64,000 bases of DNA from Cellulophaga fucicola. GTDB taxonomy: Bacteria > Bacteroidota > Bacteroidia > Flavobacteriales > Flavobacteriaceae. Numbering within the stretch: position 1 is the first letter of the stretch; each line of letters starts with the position of its first letter. This document shows positions 36,644-46,658 of the stretch, piece by piece. Made by a program: the position numbers and the translations under genes. The stretch covers positions 496,001-560,000 of the forward strand of contig NZ_FPIY01000001.1 in the NCBI RefSeq assembly GCF_900119145.1, in the 5' to 3' direction. Below the pieces are notes generated by a model. The model did not search any database, was not told the DNA's origin, and worked only from the letters and a program-made list of their open reading frames with translations.

Positions 36644-38383
36644 TTAGCTTTGCTTTTTACTAATTAATCCTCCTTTTGCACTGTCTACAGTAACAGTAAC
36701 TTTTCCACCGCCTTTAACAATCCATCTAACTTTAATAATGCTGTTGCCGGGAATATTATCTACTTTAATTTTACTAGGATTGTTTTTTTGTTCTGTAGTG
36801 ATGTTAAAATCATCATTATCTACAATCATCCCAGCTAAAACAGTAGCTCCAGATAAAAAAATATAATCTGGTCTTTCTATTTTATATTTTAAATCTTGGC
36901 TAGCGTGTGTAGGCATTAGCCTATCATTTTTTATAATAGCGGTAATCTCTTTTAATCCGTTACCAATAGATTTTTCTGTAATATTATCTACAGAAAGTAG
37001 TGGCATATGATGTGCGTGGTAAAAAGTAAACACCATATTTCTATGTGCTTCTTCTTCCAGTAGAAAACCAGGAGTAGCTCTACCAACATTTTTTCTAAAT
37101 CCACCAATTTCTATTTCTCCGTATGTAGGATGGTTGTATGGTTTCCAATTGGTAAATCCGTCACCTAAAAGCAAATCTTTTTCTGCTTTATATGCCTGAT
37201 CTCTATCTCCGTTTTTATTTTTGTAATATGCAAAACCAGTAAATATCTCGTTGGTAAATGTATATACACCTCTAGAACCGTAAAACCAATCTAACTCACC
37301 ACCAAAAACAGAATACAAATCTTTGTAAACTACCATATATCTGTAACCAGGTAACAATTCTGCTCCTTTGTTACCAATAGCATCATATATTCTAGCATCA
37401 ACTCTGTTATACGTTTCTTTATCTTCTTCTGCACCTGGACCTCTTAATATCATTCCGCCAGAGTTATGAAAACTTTGTGCACCAGCAATATTTGGTCTAG
37501 TTAATACAAAATCTGCAACAGCTCTGTTTTCTGGAGCAGAGAACGGATATTTATAAGCGCCACGTTGTATGTAATCTGGTTGCCATTTCCAACCCCAATC
37601 TCTGTTAGGGTCATAATAACCAGGTACATCTTCATTAATACTACCATCACCATCATTATCTATACCTTCACCACCTAGATTTTCATAACGCTGTGCTGTA
37701 ACCACATCATCTGGCCCTATTTGTATCATTTTTCTAGGATCTAATGGGTCAACAATCATATTACCATTAGGGTTTTTTCTACGCATTCTGGTAATAGAAC
37801 CATCGTTATCTAAATCGTCATAACCATCTTCATCAAACAAACCATCGCTATCATCATCTAAAGCAATTAAACCAGCTCTAGGACTGTGAGCGGTATTACC
37901 TTCTTTCATATAGTTGTTACGTGCATCAGGATTTATGGTAGGCACAATGTAAAAAATACGATCTTTAAGCATCTGTTTTACATAGTCTACATCTTTAAAA
38001 CTCTCTGTTAGATACCATGCGGTATAGGTGCAAATTTCGCCTCCTTGTATTTCGTTAGAGTGTATGTTACCATCTACATAAAAAGCAGGTTTTCGGTCTG
38101 CATCACCAACGGAATAGTCTGTAATTGCCAACATCCAAATATCTCTACCTTGAGTAGATTTACCAATAGATTTTCTTTTTACCAATTCTGGGTATGCATC
38201 TGCAATTTTTTTGCTAATGGTAGCTAAACCTTCCGCAGTATAGTATTTGTTAAATGCAACAGAAACTTTAGGGTTATGAGGAGATCCTGCGGCTCTAAAA
38301 ATATCGTTTGCACTTTGTGCTTCTATAGTTGTAGTACTTAGACCAAAAACTAGAAGGGCTATAAAATATATATAAGATTTCAT
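36644..38383 (-). CDS. M14-family zinc carboxypeptidase, secreted
   Basis: A secreted metallocarboxypeptidase of 579 residues with a signal peptide (1-22). The zinc motif HxxE is intact (His108 and Glu111 in NIHSNE), and a second His (SFHNSGG) fits the third ligand. Between the catalytic parts lies an Asp-rich insert (about 175-255, DDDSDGLFDEDG, IDNDGDGSINED) like calcium-binding thrombospondin type 3 repeats. It cleaves C-terminal residues of peptides. It follows its inactive-looking paralogue by 10 bases. Confidence 0.9.
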   Translation of the reverse strand: MKSYIYFIALLVFGLSTTTIEAQSANDIFRAAGSPHNPKVSVAFNKYYTAEGLATISKKIADAYPELVKRKSIGKSTQGRDIWMLAITDYSVGDADRKPAFYVDGNIHSNEIQGGEICTYTAWYLTESFKDVDYVKQMLKDRIFYIVPTINPDARNNYMKEGNTAHSPRAGLIALDDDSDGLFDEDGYDDLDNDGSITRMRRKNPNGNMIVDPLDPRKMIQIGPDDVVTAQRYENLGGEGIDNDGDGSINEDVPGYYDPNRDWGWKWQPDYIQRGAYKYPFSAPENRAVADFVLTRPNIAGAQSFHNSGGMILRGPGAEEDKETYNRVDARIYDAIGNKGAELLPGYRYMVVYKDLYSVFGGELDWFYGSRGVYTFTNEIFTGFAYYKNKNGDRDQAYKAEKDLLLGDGFTNWKPYNHPTYGEIEIGGFRKNVGRATPGFLLEEEAHRNMVFTFYHAHHMPLLSVDNITEKSIGNGLKEITAIIKNDRLMPTHASQDLKYKIERPDYIFLSGATVLAGMIVDNDDFNITTEQKNNPSKIKVDNIPGNSIIKVRWIVKGGGKVTVTVDSAKGGLISKKQS

Positions 38384-38393
38384 ATGTAGTATT

Positions 38394-40013
38394 TTAAAGG
38401 TTTATGGTTATTTCTTGTGTTCCTGTTTGCGGTGCACCAGCTTTTAATACCAATTTCCCTTTTCCGTTAATTAACCAAGTAAAATGACTTGTGCCATCTT
38501 CGTCTATTTTAGTAATAAGTTGGCGTTGTTTACCAGATATTATTTTTTGACCGTTACCTAAATCTAAAGCAACGTTTATTTTGCGTAACCATCTAGATTT
38601 TGCTCCCATTTCGGTTTGCGTTGGTAGTAAACCTTGGTTGTGTAAATCTACTGTTATACGGGTAAGTCCAGAACCTAATTTTTCTTGTTTTAGGTTTGTA
38701 AAAAGTAAAGACGGTTGCATTTTAACAACATCTAAAATAAATGTATTGTGTTTTTGTGCTATACTGTCTACCATTTTATACGGAGGGTTATTTTGTACAA
38801 ATGGAGCTATACCACCAACTTCTACTTTGTTATTAGGAAAATCAGGATGACTTATTTCTTTCCAATCTACAAATGCATTAGTTACATCTTCTTGTTCTGC
38901 CCATTTTAAAAAGTTAGCGTCTCTATTCTTTGGAGCCTTGTTAATAGAATCTCCTTTAAATTCTGGTGCCCACCATGCAGGTGTACTTAATGCTAATCTT
39001 CCAAAGTGAAAGTAAGACCACTCAAAAAAACCACCTCCATTTGTAATAGATGCAGGAGCATTTTTGTTTGGTATAAGTTCATTATATTTTTCTGATAATT
39101 GTTTGTTTAGTTTAGCATCATTCTTTAAAACACTTGTAACAACACGTTTTTTTGCATTAGAGGCACTGTATTTAAGGGGTTCTGATAAGTTATTAGCTGG
39201 TCCAAATGAAAAAATACTGTATACATTCCATTTTTCGTATAAGAAATCTAGCATAGCTCTGTTTTCTAATTCAGAAACAGCGTGTTCGCCAGCGCCAGGC
39301 TTAAAGTAAGGAGAATTATAGGTGAAGTTTTTGTTAAAGTGTACGCCACCTTCACCATCTTCATTAAAAGCACCATCTTTATCGTTATCTATACCTTCTG
39401 TAAATACTTTATAAGTTCCTTTTTCTCCTTTATTCGTATCTGCCTTTACCATAATGCGGTTGTCTTCTTCAAGCATCATATAATCTCCAGTAGGATCTTG
39501 AATACGCATAAGAGTAATTAGTCCGTCTTTGTTTAAATCTTCATAAGCATCTTCATTTATTTGTCCGTCTCTATCATCATCTGTCTTTTTAGCATTTCCT
39601 TGACGCTCATATTTTAACTTACTAAAATATTGTTCAGTAGCATCCGGACTCATATTAGGAAAAATATAGAATGTAGTATTGTCTAAAACGCTTTTGTTGT
39701 TAGTTAAAACATTTTCGGCAAACTTAATAGCTAATTCAGTACCCAATAAATAATTGCCTTGTACGCCACCAACAACTACCATTGCAGGGTTGTTATCTGG
39801 GTTACCCTTAGACAATGTTAGTACCCAAATGTCTTTACCACCTAAAGTTTTGATTAAAGATGTAAGTTTAGCGTTGCTTTTGTGTTTAGAAACAAGGCTT
39901 TTTAAGTTTGATGTTAATTGCGTTGTTGTTTGGTAATTTTGTTGCGCAAATAGGGTAGAAGTAGATGCAAAACAAATACACCCCAGCAACAAATACTGTA
40001 GTTTTAATTTCAT
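38394..40013 (-). CDS. M14-like protein lacking zinc ligands (probable pseudoenzyme)
   Basis: A paralogue of the next gene, 539 residues with a signal peptide (1-23). The fold-defining segments align (NPAMVVVGGVQG with KPAFYVDGNIHS; FPNMSPDA with VPTINPDA) and the Asp-rich insert is kept (DDDRDGQINED, IDNDKDGAFNED). But His and Glu of HxxE are Gln85 and Tyr88, and the third ligand region reads IFSFGPANN without His. It should not bind the catalytic zinc. It may bind peptides or chaperone its active neighbour; the two are cotranscribed. Confidence 0.85.
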   Translation of the reverse strand: MKLKLQYLLLGCICFASTSTLFAQQNYQTTTQLTSNLKSLVSKHKSNAKLTSLIKTLGGKDIWVLTLSKGNPDNNPAMVVVGGVQGNYLLGTELAIKFAENVLTNNKSVLDNTTFYIFPNMSPDATEQYFSKLKYERQGNAKKTDDDRDGQINEDAYEDLNKDGLITLMRIQDPTGDYMMLEEDNRIMVKADTNKGEKGTYKVFTEGIDNDKDGAFNEDGEGGVHFNKNFTYNSPYFKPGAGEHAVSELENRAMLDFLYEKWNVYSIFSFGPANNLSEPLKYSASNAKKRVVTSVLKNDAKLNKQLSEKYNELIPNKNAPASITNGGGFFEWSYFHFGRLALSTPAWWAPEFKGDSINKAPKNRDANFLKWAEQEDVTNAFVDWKEISHPDFPNNKVEVGGIAPFVQNNPPYKMVDSIAQKHNTFILDVVKMQPSLLFTNLKQEKLGSGLTRITVDLHNQGLLPTQTEMGAKSRWLRKINVALDLGNGQKIISGKQRQLITKIDEDGTSHFTWLINGKGKLVLKAGAPQTGTQEITINL

Positions 40014-40297
40014 TAGTTGAGTTTGTTAGTTATTTGCTATGAAAATACTACTTCTTGTTAAAACGAACTTTGTTTTAAGATAGTTTTAAGACTTTGCTTT
40101 GATTTAAGATTGAAAACACTCTGTTTTGTAGATGTGTTTTAAGCCTTCTTTAGATATCTATTTACTAAAACGTTTTCGTGGTTTTAACATATTTAAGGAC
40201 TTAATTTTTAGTTTAAAAGTTGATATATTATATACATTTACTACAACTAACTTAATAACCTATACATCCTTTTTTTATCAAAACAAATCATCTTTTT
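40014..40297. promoter_or_regulatory. divergent control region with TTTTAAG repeats
   Basis: The 284-base gap between the M14 pair and the TonB receptor carries four direct copies of TTTAAG (40074, 40085, 40103, 40138); the first two are exactly 11 bases apart. No clear -7 box is seen for either gene. Confidence 0.45.
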
Positions 40298-42808
40298 ATG
40301 AAAATTAAAATACTCTTTACACTATTTGTAATGTGCTTTGTAATTACCAATGGAATAGCACAAATTACTGGTAAGGTTAGTGATATAAGTAATAACGAAG
40401 CTTTAGAATACGCTACGGCCGCATTATATAATAAGCAAGATGCCAGCTTGGTTACAGGAGTAATTACAGATTTAAATGGTACATTCTCTATAGCTAATGT
40501 AAAAGCGGGTTCTTATTATTTAGAAGCATCATTTTTAGGCTACACAACTAAGACTATAAGTTCTGTATTAGTGTCTAAAAAAGGTGCTAAAATAGATTTA
40601 GGAACCATACAATTGTCTTTAGGAAACCAGTTAAACGAAGTTGTAATACAAGCAGAACGTCTTGCTGTTGTACATAAAATTGATCGTCAAGTTTTTGATA
40701 CTAAAAAATACCAAAACAGTGAAGGTGGTTCTGCAGTAGATGTTGTAAAAAACCTACCATCAGTTACAGTAGATGGTCAGGGAGGAATAAGTGTAAGAGG
40801 TAGTCAAGGTTTTTCTGTTTTAATAAATGGTAAACCAACCCAAGGAGATGCTAGTGCTATTTTAGCACAGCTACCTGCAAATGCATTAGAATCGGTTGAA
40901 CTTATTACTGCTCCTTCTGCAAAATATGATCCAGAAGGAAAAGGCGGAATTTTAAATATAATCACAAAAAAAGGAGCTACAAATGGTACTTATGCACAAG
41001 TAAATGTACGTGGTGGTTTTCCGTCTATAGAAGAATACAAAACAAAAGAAGCAGCACAGCGTTATGGTATTGATGCTACATTGAATAAACGTACAGATAA
41101 ATGGAATTTTTCTTTAGGCGCAAGTTATCAGCGTAATGATAAAACGGGAAGAAGAGAAGGTGATATGTTTATTGTAAATGAAGCTGAAAATAAAACTACT
41201 TTTTTACCCTCTGATGGCGAACGTAGTTTTGATGAAATTAGTTACAACGGAAGATTTAATGTAGACTATACGCCTAATAAAAGAGACAGTTATTCTATTG
41301 GTTTTTTTGCAGGAAAGCATACTAAAGATCGTTTAGCAGATATAGTTTATTATGACAATCACGCTGTATCACCAATAGGGAGTGACTCTAGATTATATAC
41401 TTTTAAGTATTACAACCATAATCTTAGAATTAGAAAAGGAGATTTTGCTTTAGGTAGTTTTGATTATGAGCATAAGTTTAATAATGAATCCAGATTATCT
41501 ACTTCATTTTTATACGAGTATACTTTTTTAGGAGGTCCAACAGAGAATGATAATCTTGGACATCCGGATAATAGTATTGTTTATCAACAAGAATACAATA
41601 CCAATGATAACCCGTTATATGGTACACGTGTAAATATAGATTATGCATTTAAGCCATTTTCTTTTGGTACAATTGAAGCAGGGTATCAATATCGGAATCT
41701 AGACCATACAGGAGAATTTGTATACCAAAGAGATGGTGTTTTAGTGCCTGAGTTTTCTAGTGATGTTAGTTTAAACAGAACAATACATTCTGGTTACGGA
41801 CAATTAACAGGGGCTAATGAGAATTGGGACTATGCTGCTGGTGTACGCTTAGAGTCTATGGACCGTGAGTATACAGAATCTTTAAAAAGTGAAGTGCTAC
41901 CTAGTACTTATAAGTATGATTTTGTGAAACTTTTTCCGTCTGCATCTTTACAATATGAGATTAACGCTAAAACAAAGCTTAAAACGGCTTATAGCAAAAG
42001 GGTAGAACGTACCACGACTTTTAAAATGAATAGTTTTGCAGAGAGAGAACATTCGGAAGTTTTTGAGCAAGGAGATAATAAATTAGAACCAGAGTTTATT
42101 GACTTAGTAGAAGTTGGAATTACAAAAAAATTAAAACACGGAAATTCTTTTTTTGCAACAGCGTATTATAGACACGTAGAGAACGTTATAAATAGAGTTA
42201 ATGTGCTTGCTTACCAAGAAAATGGTGCCGTAATAGATACTATTATTAACCGTGTTTATTCTAATGTAGGCAAAAGTAATTCTTATGGTCTAGAGATAGG
42301 AGCTACAATAAAACCATCTAAAAACTGGTCTAATTTTATTGGAGCAAATGTATATAGTTACAATATAAATGGCGCTCTTAATTTTAACCATAGAGATGGT
42401 GTATTGCGTACTTATGATATAAATAGTAAAGCTACTATTTACTCTGTAAACCTAAATTCTACTTATAATTTTTGGGAAAACGCAAGTGTACAGTTTTCTT
42501 TTAATTATTTGTCAGACAGAAATACAGCAATGGGTGAAGACTCTAGATTTTACTCGCCTAATTTAACTTTTAGAAAAACATTTTTAGATAATAAGCTAAC
42601 AGCCACATTACAATGGCAAAATATAGATATGGGTATGTTAGATACTAATGAACAGCGTATTACTACATCTAGGCCTGGCCAGTTTTATACCACAACAAAT
42701 TATAGGTATGAGGTAGATATGGTTTCTTTAAACCTATCGTACACCTTTAATGCAAATAAAAATAAATCTAAATTTATAGATAGTGAATTTGGAAAAAGAG
42801 AGTTTTAA
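40298..42808 (+). CDS. TonB-dependent outer-membrane receptor with CarboxypepD_reg domain
   Basis: An outer-membrane beta-barrel receptor of 836 residues with a signal peptide (1-21), an N-terminal carboxypeptidase-like beta-sandwich (22-105), a plug (about 115-225, VEVIQAER-like start, then IKIDRQVFD, SVRGSQGFSVLINGKP, YDPEGKGGILNIITKK) and a C-terminal barrel of the OMP_b-brl_3 type. It lacks a SusD partner, so it is not a SusCD system. The substrate is unknown; divergence from two secreted M14 proteins suggests a peptide or metal. A strong terminator follows. Confidence 0.9.
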   Translation: MKIKILFTLFVMCFVITNGIAQITGKVSDISNNEALEYATAALYNKQDASLVTGVITDLNGTFSIANVKAGSYYLEASFLGYTTKTISSVLVSKKGAKIDLGTIQLSLGNQLNEVVIQAERLAVVHKIDRQVFDTKKYQNSEGGSAVDVVKNLPSVTVDGQGGISVRGSQGFSVLINGKPTQGDASAILAQLPANALESVELITAPSAKYDPEGKGGILNIITKKGATNGTYAQVNVRGGFPSIEEYKTKEAAQRYGIDATLNKRTDKWNFSLGASYQRNDKTGRREGDMFIVNEAENKTTFLPSDGERSFDEISYNGRFNVDYTPNKRDSYSIGFFAGKHTKDRLADIVYYDNHAVSPIGSDSRLYTFKYYNHNLRIRKGDFALGSFDYEHKFNNESRLSTSFLYEYTFLGGPTENDNLGHPDNSIVYQQEYNTNDNPLYGTRVNIDYAFKPFSFGTIEAGYQYRNLDHTGEFVYQRDGVLVPEFSSDVSLNRTIHSGYGQLTGANENWDYAAGVRLESMDREYTESLKSEVLPSTYKYDFVKLFPSASLQYEINAKTKLKTAYSKRVERTTTFKMNSFAEREHSEVFEQGDNKLEPEFIDLVEVGITKKLKHGNSFFATAYYRHVENVINRVNVLAYQENGAVIDTIINRVYSNVGKSNSYGLEIGATIKPSKNWSNFIGANVYSYNINGALNFNHRDGVLRTYDINSKATIYSVNLNSTYNFWENASVQFSFNYLSDRNTAMGEDSRFYSPNLTFRKTFLDNKLTATLQWQNIDMGMLDTNEQRITTSRPGQFYTTTNYRYEVDMVSLNLSYTFNANKNKSKFIDSEFGKREF

Positions 42809-42826
42809 TTAAATTGTTAGATTTGT

Positions 42827-42867
42827 TAAAAGCCTAATTAGTGTACAACTAATTAGGCTTTTTTTAT
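42827..42867 (+). terminator. terminator of the TonB receptor gene
   Basis: AAAGCCTAATTAGT pairs with ACTAATTAGGCTTT around a 5-base loop, followed by T residues. Confidence 0.9.
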
Positions 42868-43035
42868 GGTATATTGTTTTACTAGACTTGTGGCATTTTT
42901 AATATTATAAAACATCTTTTAGTCTACTTTATTATTTTGAGTAACGTATCAAAATAAAATATACATTTACAAGCTTTATTTACAACTAAAATGTACTGTA
43001 AAGCGTATATAATTTATATTATTTTTTAAATTAAA

Positions 43036-44331
43036 TTGAAAAAAGAAGAAGGGATAAGTAGAAAAATACTTTTGGTTTCTAAATACGGAGAAACCTTAGA
43101 TATTGCGTATGCTATGAGCCAAGAAGGGCATAGTATTAAAATGTTTATACAAGAAAAAGGCTGTAAAGAAATTGGGTATGGCTTTGTACCAAAGGTTACA
43201 GATTGGAAAAAGCATATAGATTGGGCAGACTTACTAATTTTTGATTACACTGGCTATGGTGCAATTTGTGAAGAACTACGCGCTGCGGGCAAGCTAGTTG
43301 TTGGTGGCTCTACATATACAGATTTGTTAGAGATGGATCGTAATTATGGACATCTGCAATTAAAAGCACATAAAATAAAGGTGTTGCCATCTTATGAGTT
43401 TACCAATTTTAAAGATGCAATTTTACATATAGAAAAACATCCAGATTCTTACGTAATTAAGCCCTCTGGAGAAACTCAAGAATTAAAACAACTGCTTTTT
43501 GTTGGTAGTGATGACGAAGGCTTAGATGTAATTAGAGTTTTAAAAGCATATGAAAAATCTTGGGGGAATGACTTTGGAGATTTTCAACTTCAGAAAAAGG
43601 TAAAAGGAGTAGAGATTTCTGTATCTGCTTATTTTAACGGTAAAGAGTTTCTAAAACCGTATGACATAACTTTTGAGCATAAAAAACTGTTTCCAAAAGA
43701 GCTAGGGGTTTCTACAGGAGAAATGGGTTCTAGTATGTTTTGGACTAAAGATTCGCCTATTTACGATGCTACACTTAAAAAGTTTGAACCTACTTTGGCA
43801 ACATCTAACTTTATTGGCCATATAGACATTAATTGTATTGTAAACGGTAATGGTATTTATCCTTTGGAATTTACATCTAGATTTGGTTATCCGCAAATAA
43901 TGATACAAAGAGCTGGTATTACAGAGCCTATTGGGCAAATGTTTTACAAACTAGCACAAGGTTTAAACTTTACTATTGCTACTAAAAAGGGCTTTCAGGC
44001 GGGTGTATTTATTGTTGTGCCTCCTTTTCCTTTTAACGATAAAAAGGCGTTTAAACTATTCTCTAAAGATGCTGTGGTTATCTTAAAAAAGAATGCAAAA
44101 GAGGGGATACATCCAATGCATTTAAAAAAGATTAATGACGAGTGGTTAATTACAGGCGATACTGGTATTGCTCTTTTAGTAACTGGTACTGGCTTAACAA
44201 TGAAAGATGCGCAACGTAGTATGTATGGTAGAGTGCAAAATGTAATTGTAAACAATAGTTACTACCGTACAGATATTGGAGATCGTTGGCAAGAAGATTG
44301 TGATAAGCTTTGGTCTTGGGGACTTTTATAA
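43036..44331 (+). CDS. ATP-grasp ligase, GARS (PurD)-like, function unknown
   Basis: A 431-residue ATP-grasp protein resembling phosphoribosylamine-glycine ligase: N-terminal Rossmann part (ILLVSKYGETLDIAYAM), ATP-grasp core (YVIKPSGE, near 140) and metal/ATP residues at the end of the core (GHIDINC, then LEFTSRFGYPQ). No purine gene is nearby, so it is unlikely to be PurD itself. No in-frame ATG precedes the fold (the first is codon 28), and a stop lies at 43027, so translation should start at the TTG at 43036. It overlaps no gene but is followed by a GNAT gene 7 bases later. Confidence 0.8.
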   Translation: MKKEEGISRKILLVSKYGETLDIAYAMSQEGHSIKMFIQEKGCKEIGYGFVPKVTDWKKHIDWADLLIFDYTGYGAICEELRAAGKLVVGGSTYTDLLEMDRNYGHLQLKAHKIKVLPSYEFTNFKDAILHIEKHPDSYVIKPSGETQELKQLLFVGSDDEGLDVIRVLKAYEKSWGNDFGDFQLQKKVKGVEISVSAYFNGKEFLKPYDITFEHKKLFPKELGVSTGEMGSSMFWTKDSPIYDATLKKFEPTLATSNFIGHIDINCIVNGNGIYPLEFTSRFGYPQIMIQRAGITEPIGQMFYKLAQGLNFTIATKKGFQAGVFIVVPPFPFNDKKAFKLFSKDAVVILKKNAKEGIHPMHLKKINDEWLITGDTGIALLVTGTGLTMKDAQRSMYGRVQNVIVNNSYYRTDIGDRWQEDCDKLWSWGLL

Positions 44332-44338
44332 TATTAAT

Positions 44339-44776
44339 ATGTTAATAGATATTACTAATAATCCTTTTCCTTTCTTTAGTCTACTGCCTAAAGATTGGAC
44401 AGATGGCTTAGTGCCAAATTGGAATTTATTAAAAAATAATGCAACAGTATTCGTTTTAGAAAATGATACAGAAATATGTGCTGGAGGCATTATTTTTTCT
44501 AAAATTACTCCAGAGATGGATAGTTGTAAAGAAGATGCATTATATTACTTTTCTAAAAATTATCTATATGTAGGGTATGTTTGGGTGCCAGAAAATAAAC
44601 GTAACCGTAGCTACGGTTCTCAATGGTTTAAGGAGCTATTTAGGGCAGATAAAAACAAGCACTATTGGCTAGTAACAGAAGATAAGATGTTGCGTAAATT
44701 TTATGAAAAAATTGGATTTGTATACCAAAAAACCATCAATTTTAATGAAGAAGAAGAGGAGTTGTTTTGTTATTAA
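44339..44776 (+). CDS. GNAT-family N-acetyltransferase
   Basis: A 145-residue acetyltransferase. The central YLYVGYVWVPENKRNRSYGSQWFKELF segment fits GNAT motif A (R/Q-x-x-G-x-G/A as NRSYGS), and a FYEKIGF motif B follows. The upstream in-frame ATG at 44276 lies inside the ATP-grasp gene; the ATG at 44339, 7 bases after that gene, is preferred. The pair probably acts in one pathway. The 3' end overlaps the convergent response-regulator gene by 4 bases. Confidence 0.85.
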   Translation: MLIDITNNPFPFFSLLPKDWTDGLVPNWNLLKNNATVFVLENDTEICAGGIIFSKITPEMDSCKEDALYYFSKNYLYVGYVWVPENKRNRSYGSQWFKELFRADKNKHYWLVTEDKMLRKFYEKIGFVYQKTINFNEEEEELFCY

Positions 44777-45453
44777 AACAACTCTTGCTTCACTTTGTCA
44801 TAATAGCTATCACTTACAGGTATACTTAAGTTAGATAGTAGTAAGTCTCTGCCTTTTAAACTTGTAACTTTAGTTTTATTTACTATAAAAGATCTGTGTA
44901 CACGCATAAACATAGTCGCATCTAAGGTTTTCTCTAAAGACTTTAATGTTTGGTGACTCATTATTTTTTTAGAATTAGTATAAAAAATAACATACTCACT
45001 ATCGCTCTCTATATGTGTAATATCTTGTAATTGTAGTTTATGTAGGTCGTACCCAGATTTTATTGTAATTGTTGTGTCTGTAACTTCTTTATTTTCTATA
45101 ACGGTTTTAGTCTTTAGCTTATCTACAGCTTTTAAAAAGCGCTCAAACGTTATTGGTTTTAATAAATAATCTAAAGCGTTAAGTTCGTAGCCTTCTAAAG
45201 CATAATCTGAATAGGCTGTTGTAAAAATAATTTTTGTTGATGCAGGTACAATTTTAGCAAAGTCGGTCCCTTTTAGGTTAGGCATTTGTATGTCTAAGAA
45301 AATTACATCTACGGTTTCACTTTTAACTAATGAAATAGCTTCTAATGGGTTTTCAAACGAGCCAATTTGTTCAAGAAAATCTAACTTGTCAATATAACTA
45401 GTAAGTAAAGCTCTTGCTAGTTCTTCATCATCAATAACAATACACTTATACAT
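44773..45453 (-). CDS. LytTR-family response regulator
   Basis: A two-component regulator of 226 residues. The receiver domain has its acidic pair (DDEE near residue 9) and phosphoacceptor Asp in VIFLDIQMP (near 55), and the LytTR DNA-binding domain follows (about 125-226, FMRVHRSFIVN). It overlaps the 3' end of the kinase gene by 8 bases, so the two are translationally coupled. Flavobacterial LytTR regulators often control the neighbouring gene set; here that is the EF-hand/YHYH cluster across a 190-base divergent gap. Confidence 0.93.
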   Translation of the reverse strand: MYKCIVIDDEELARALLTSYIDKLDFLEQIGSFENPLEAISLVKSETVDVIFLDIQMPNLKGTDFAKIVPASTKIIFTTAYSDYALEGYELNALDYLLKPITFERFLKAVDKLKTKTVIENKEVTDTTITIKSGYDLHKLQLQDITHIESDSEYVIFYTNSKKIMSHQTLKSLEKTLDATMFMRVHRSFIVNKTKVTSLKGRDLLLSNLSIPVSDSYYDKVKQELF

Positions 45454-46468
45454 AATTCTCTAGTTTTAATTCAACTTTAAAAATACCATCGTTTTTAGAA
45501 ATAGACAAGTTGTGTTTGTTAGGATATAGAATTTCTAGTCTCTTTTTTACGTTTTCTAAACCAATGCCACCAACAGCATCTTTTAAGATGTTATCTTCTG
45601 CAATACTATTCTCTACTTTAAACGTAATTGTATTGTTTTTAGATGTCAAGTATATGTTTATGTAAGTATCTTTAATTTGCTCTATACTACTATGTTTAAA
45701 AGAGTTTTCTACAAAAGGAATAAGTAACATTGGTGCTATTTTTATTGTGCTGTCTTCTATGTTAAATTTAGTTTCTATAGGATATTTTTTGCTGCTTTTT
45801 AAAGCAAATAATTTAATATAGTTTTCTATGTATTCTACTTCTTTAGATAGTAATACAAAAGGTCTTTCGCATTCGTATAAAACATAGCGTAGCATAGTAG
45901 ATAAGTGACTAATACTCTCCTGTGTTTTGGTTGTATCTATTGCAGATAAAGCATAGATATTGTTTAGGGCATTAAATAAAAAATGCGGATTTATCTGTGA
46001 CTTTAAAAGCTTTAATTCTGTTTCTAAATTTTCATTTTTACTCCTAATTATCTCTTCTTCTTTTCTTTTAGCATAAACTACAAACTCTACTACAGTGGCT
46101 AATATGTATGCAATTAATAAAAGTAATATTTGCGTAAAATATCTTGATGGCGGCCTTGGTTTTAGTCCTCTGAGACCAGGAGGGCCTTGTATGTTAGGAA
46201 GCGGAACTTTTGTGCTTATTAAAGAAGATATACCAATAAACACTGCAATAGCAGTTAAAGAGATAGCTATAAAATAGAAGTGCTTCTTTGTAAATAAAAA
46301 CTTAGGAGCTGTATAGAATATAAGTAATGCTATGAGCGAAATTTGACCTATTAAGGAAAAACTATTCTCTTGTAAAAACCTATAATCCCAAGTTTGTTGT
46401 GACCATAAAACAAACCACAAAACCACCCATAGTACAGACTGAAAAATAAATCTAATTGTTGTATTCAT
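45446..46468 (-). CDS. LytS-type sensor histidine kinase
   Basis: A membrane sensor kinase of 340 residues with four N-terminal hydrophobic segments and the His_kinase (LytS) domain. The phosphoacceptor lies in QINPHFLFNALNNIYAL (near residue 158), with a further NSFKHS N-box and a GGIGLENVKKRL G-box. No separate input domain is seen, so the membrane part itself would sense. A proline-rich loop (GPPGLRGLKPRPPSR near 95) lies between the second and third hydrophobic segments. Confidence 0.93.
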   Translation of the reverse strand: MNTTIRFIFQSVLWVVLWFVLWSQQTWDYRFLQENSFSLIGQISLIALLIFYTAPKFLFTKKHFYFIAISLTAIAVFIGISSLISTKVPLPNIQGPPGLRGLKPRPPSRYFTQILLLLIAYILATVVEFVVYAKRKEEEIIRSKNENLETELKLLKSQINPHFLFNALNNIYALSAIDTTKTQESISHLSTMLRYVLYECERPFVLLSKEVEYIENYIKLFALKSSKKYPIETKFNIEDSTIKIAPMLLIPFVENSFKHSSIEQIKDTYINIYLTSKNNTITFKVENSIAEDNILKDAVGGIGLENVKKRLEILYPNKHNLSISKNDGIFKVELKLENYV

Positions 46469-46658
46469 ACTGCAAATAAATGAAAATAAAAATCAATAGA
46501 TTGCTAAAAATAGGCTCATTTTCCTGCTTTATAATTGGTTTTACAGAATATAAAACCAGATTCACAGAAAGTTCATTGGCATTCACTTAAAACGTTACAT
46601 CTGCATTAATCTTATGTTCATCTTTGACATCTAAATAGTTGAATTTAAAATTAAAAAT

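Noticed and set aside
40298-42808. TonB receptor as part of a SusCD polysaccharide locus
   Set aside because: No SusD gene is adjacent and the barrel is of the OMP_b-brl_3 type.
46597-46632. ACATCT direct repeats as a LytTR binding site before the EF-hand gene
   Set aside because: The 30-base spacing does not fit the usual LytTR direct repeats and the motif is too short to trust.
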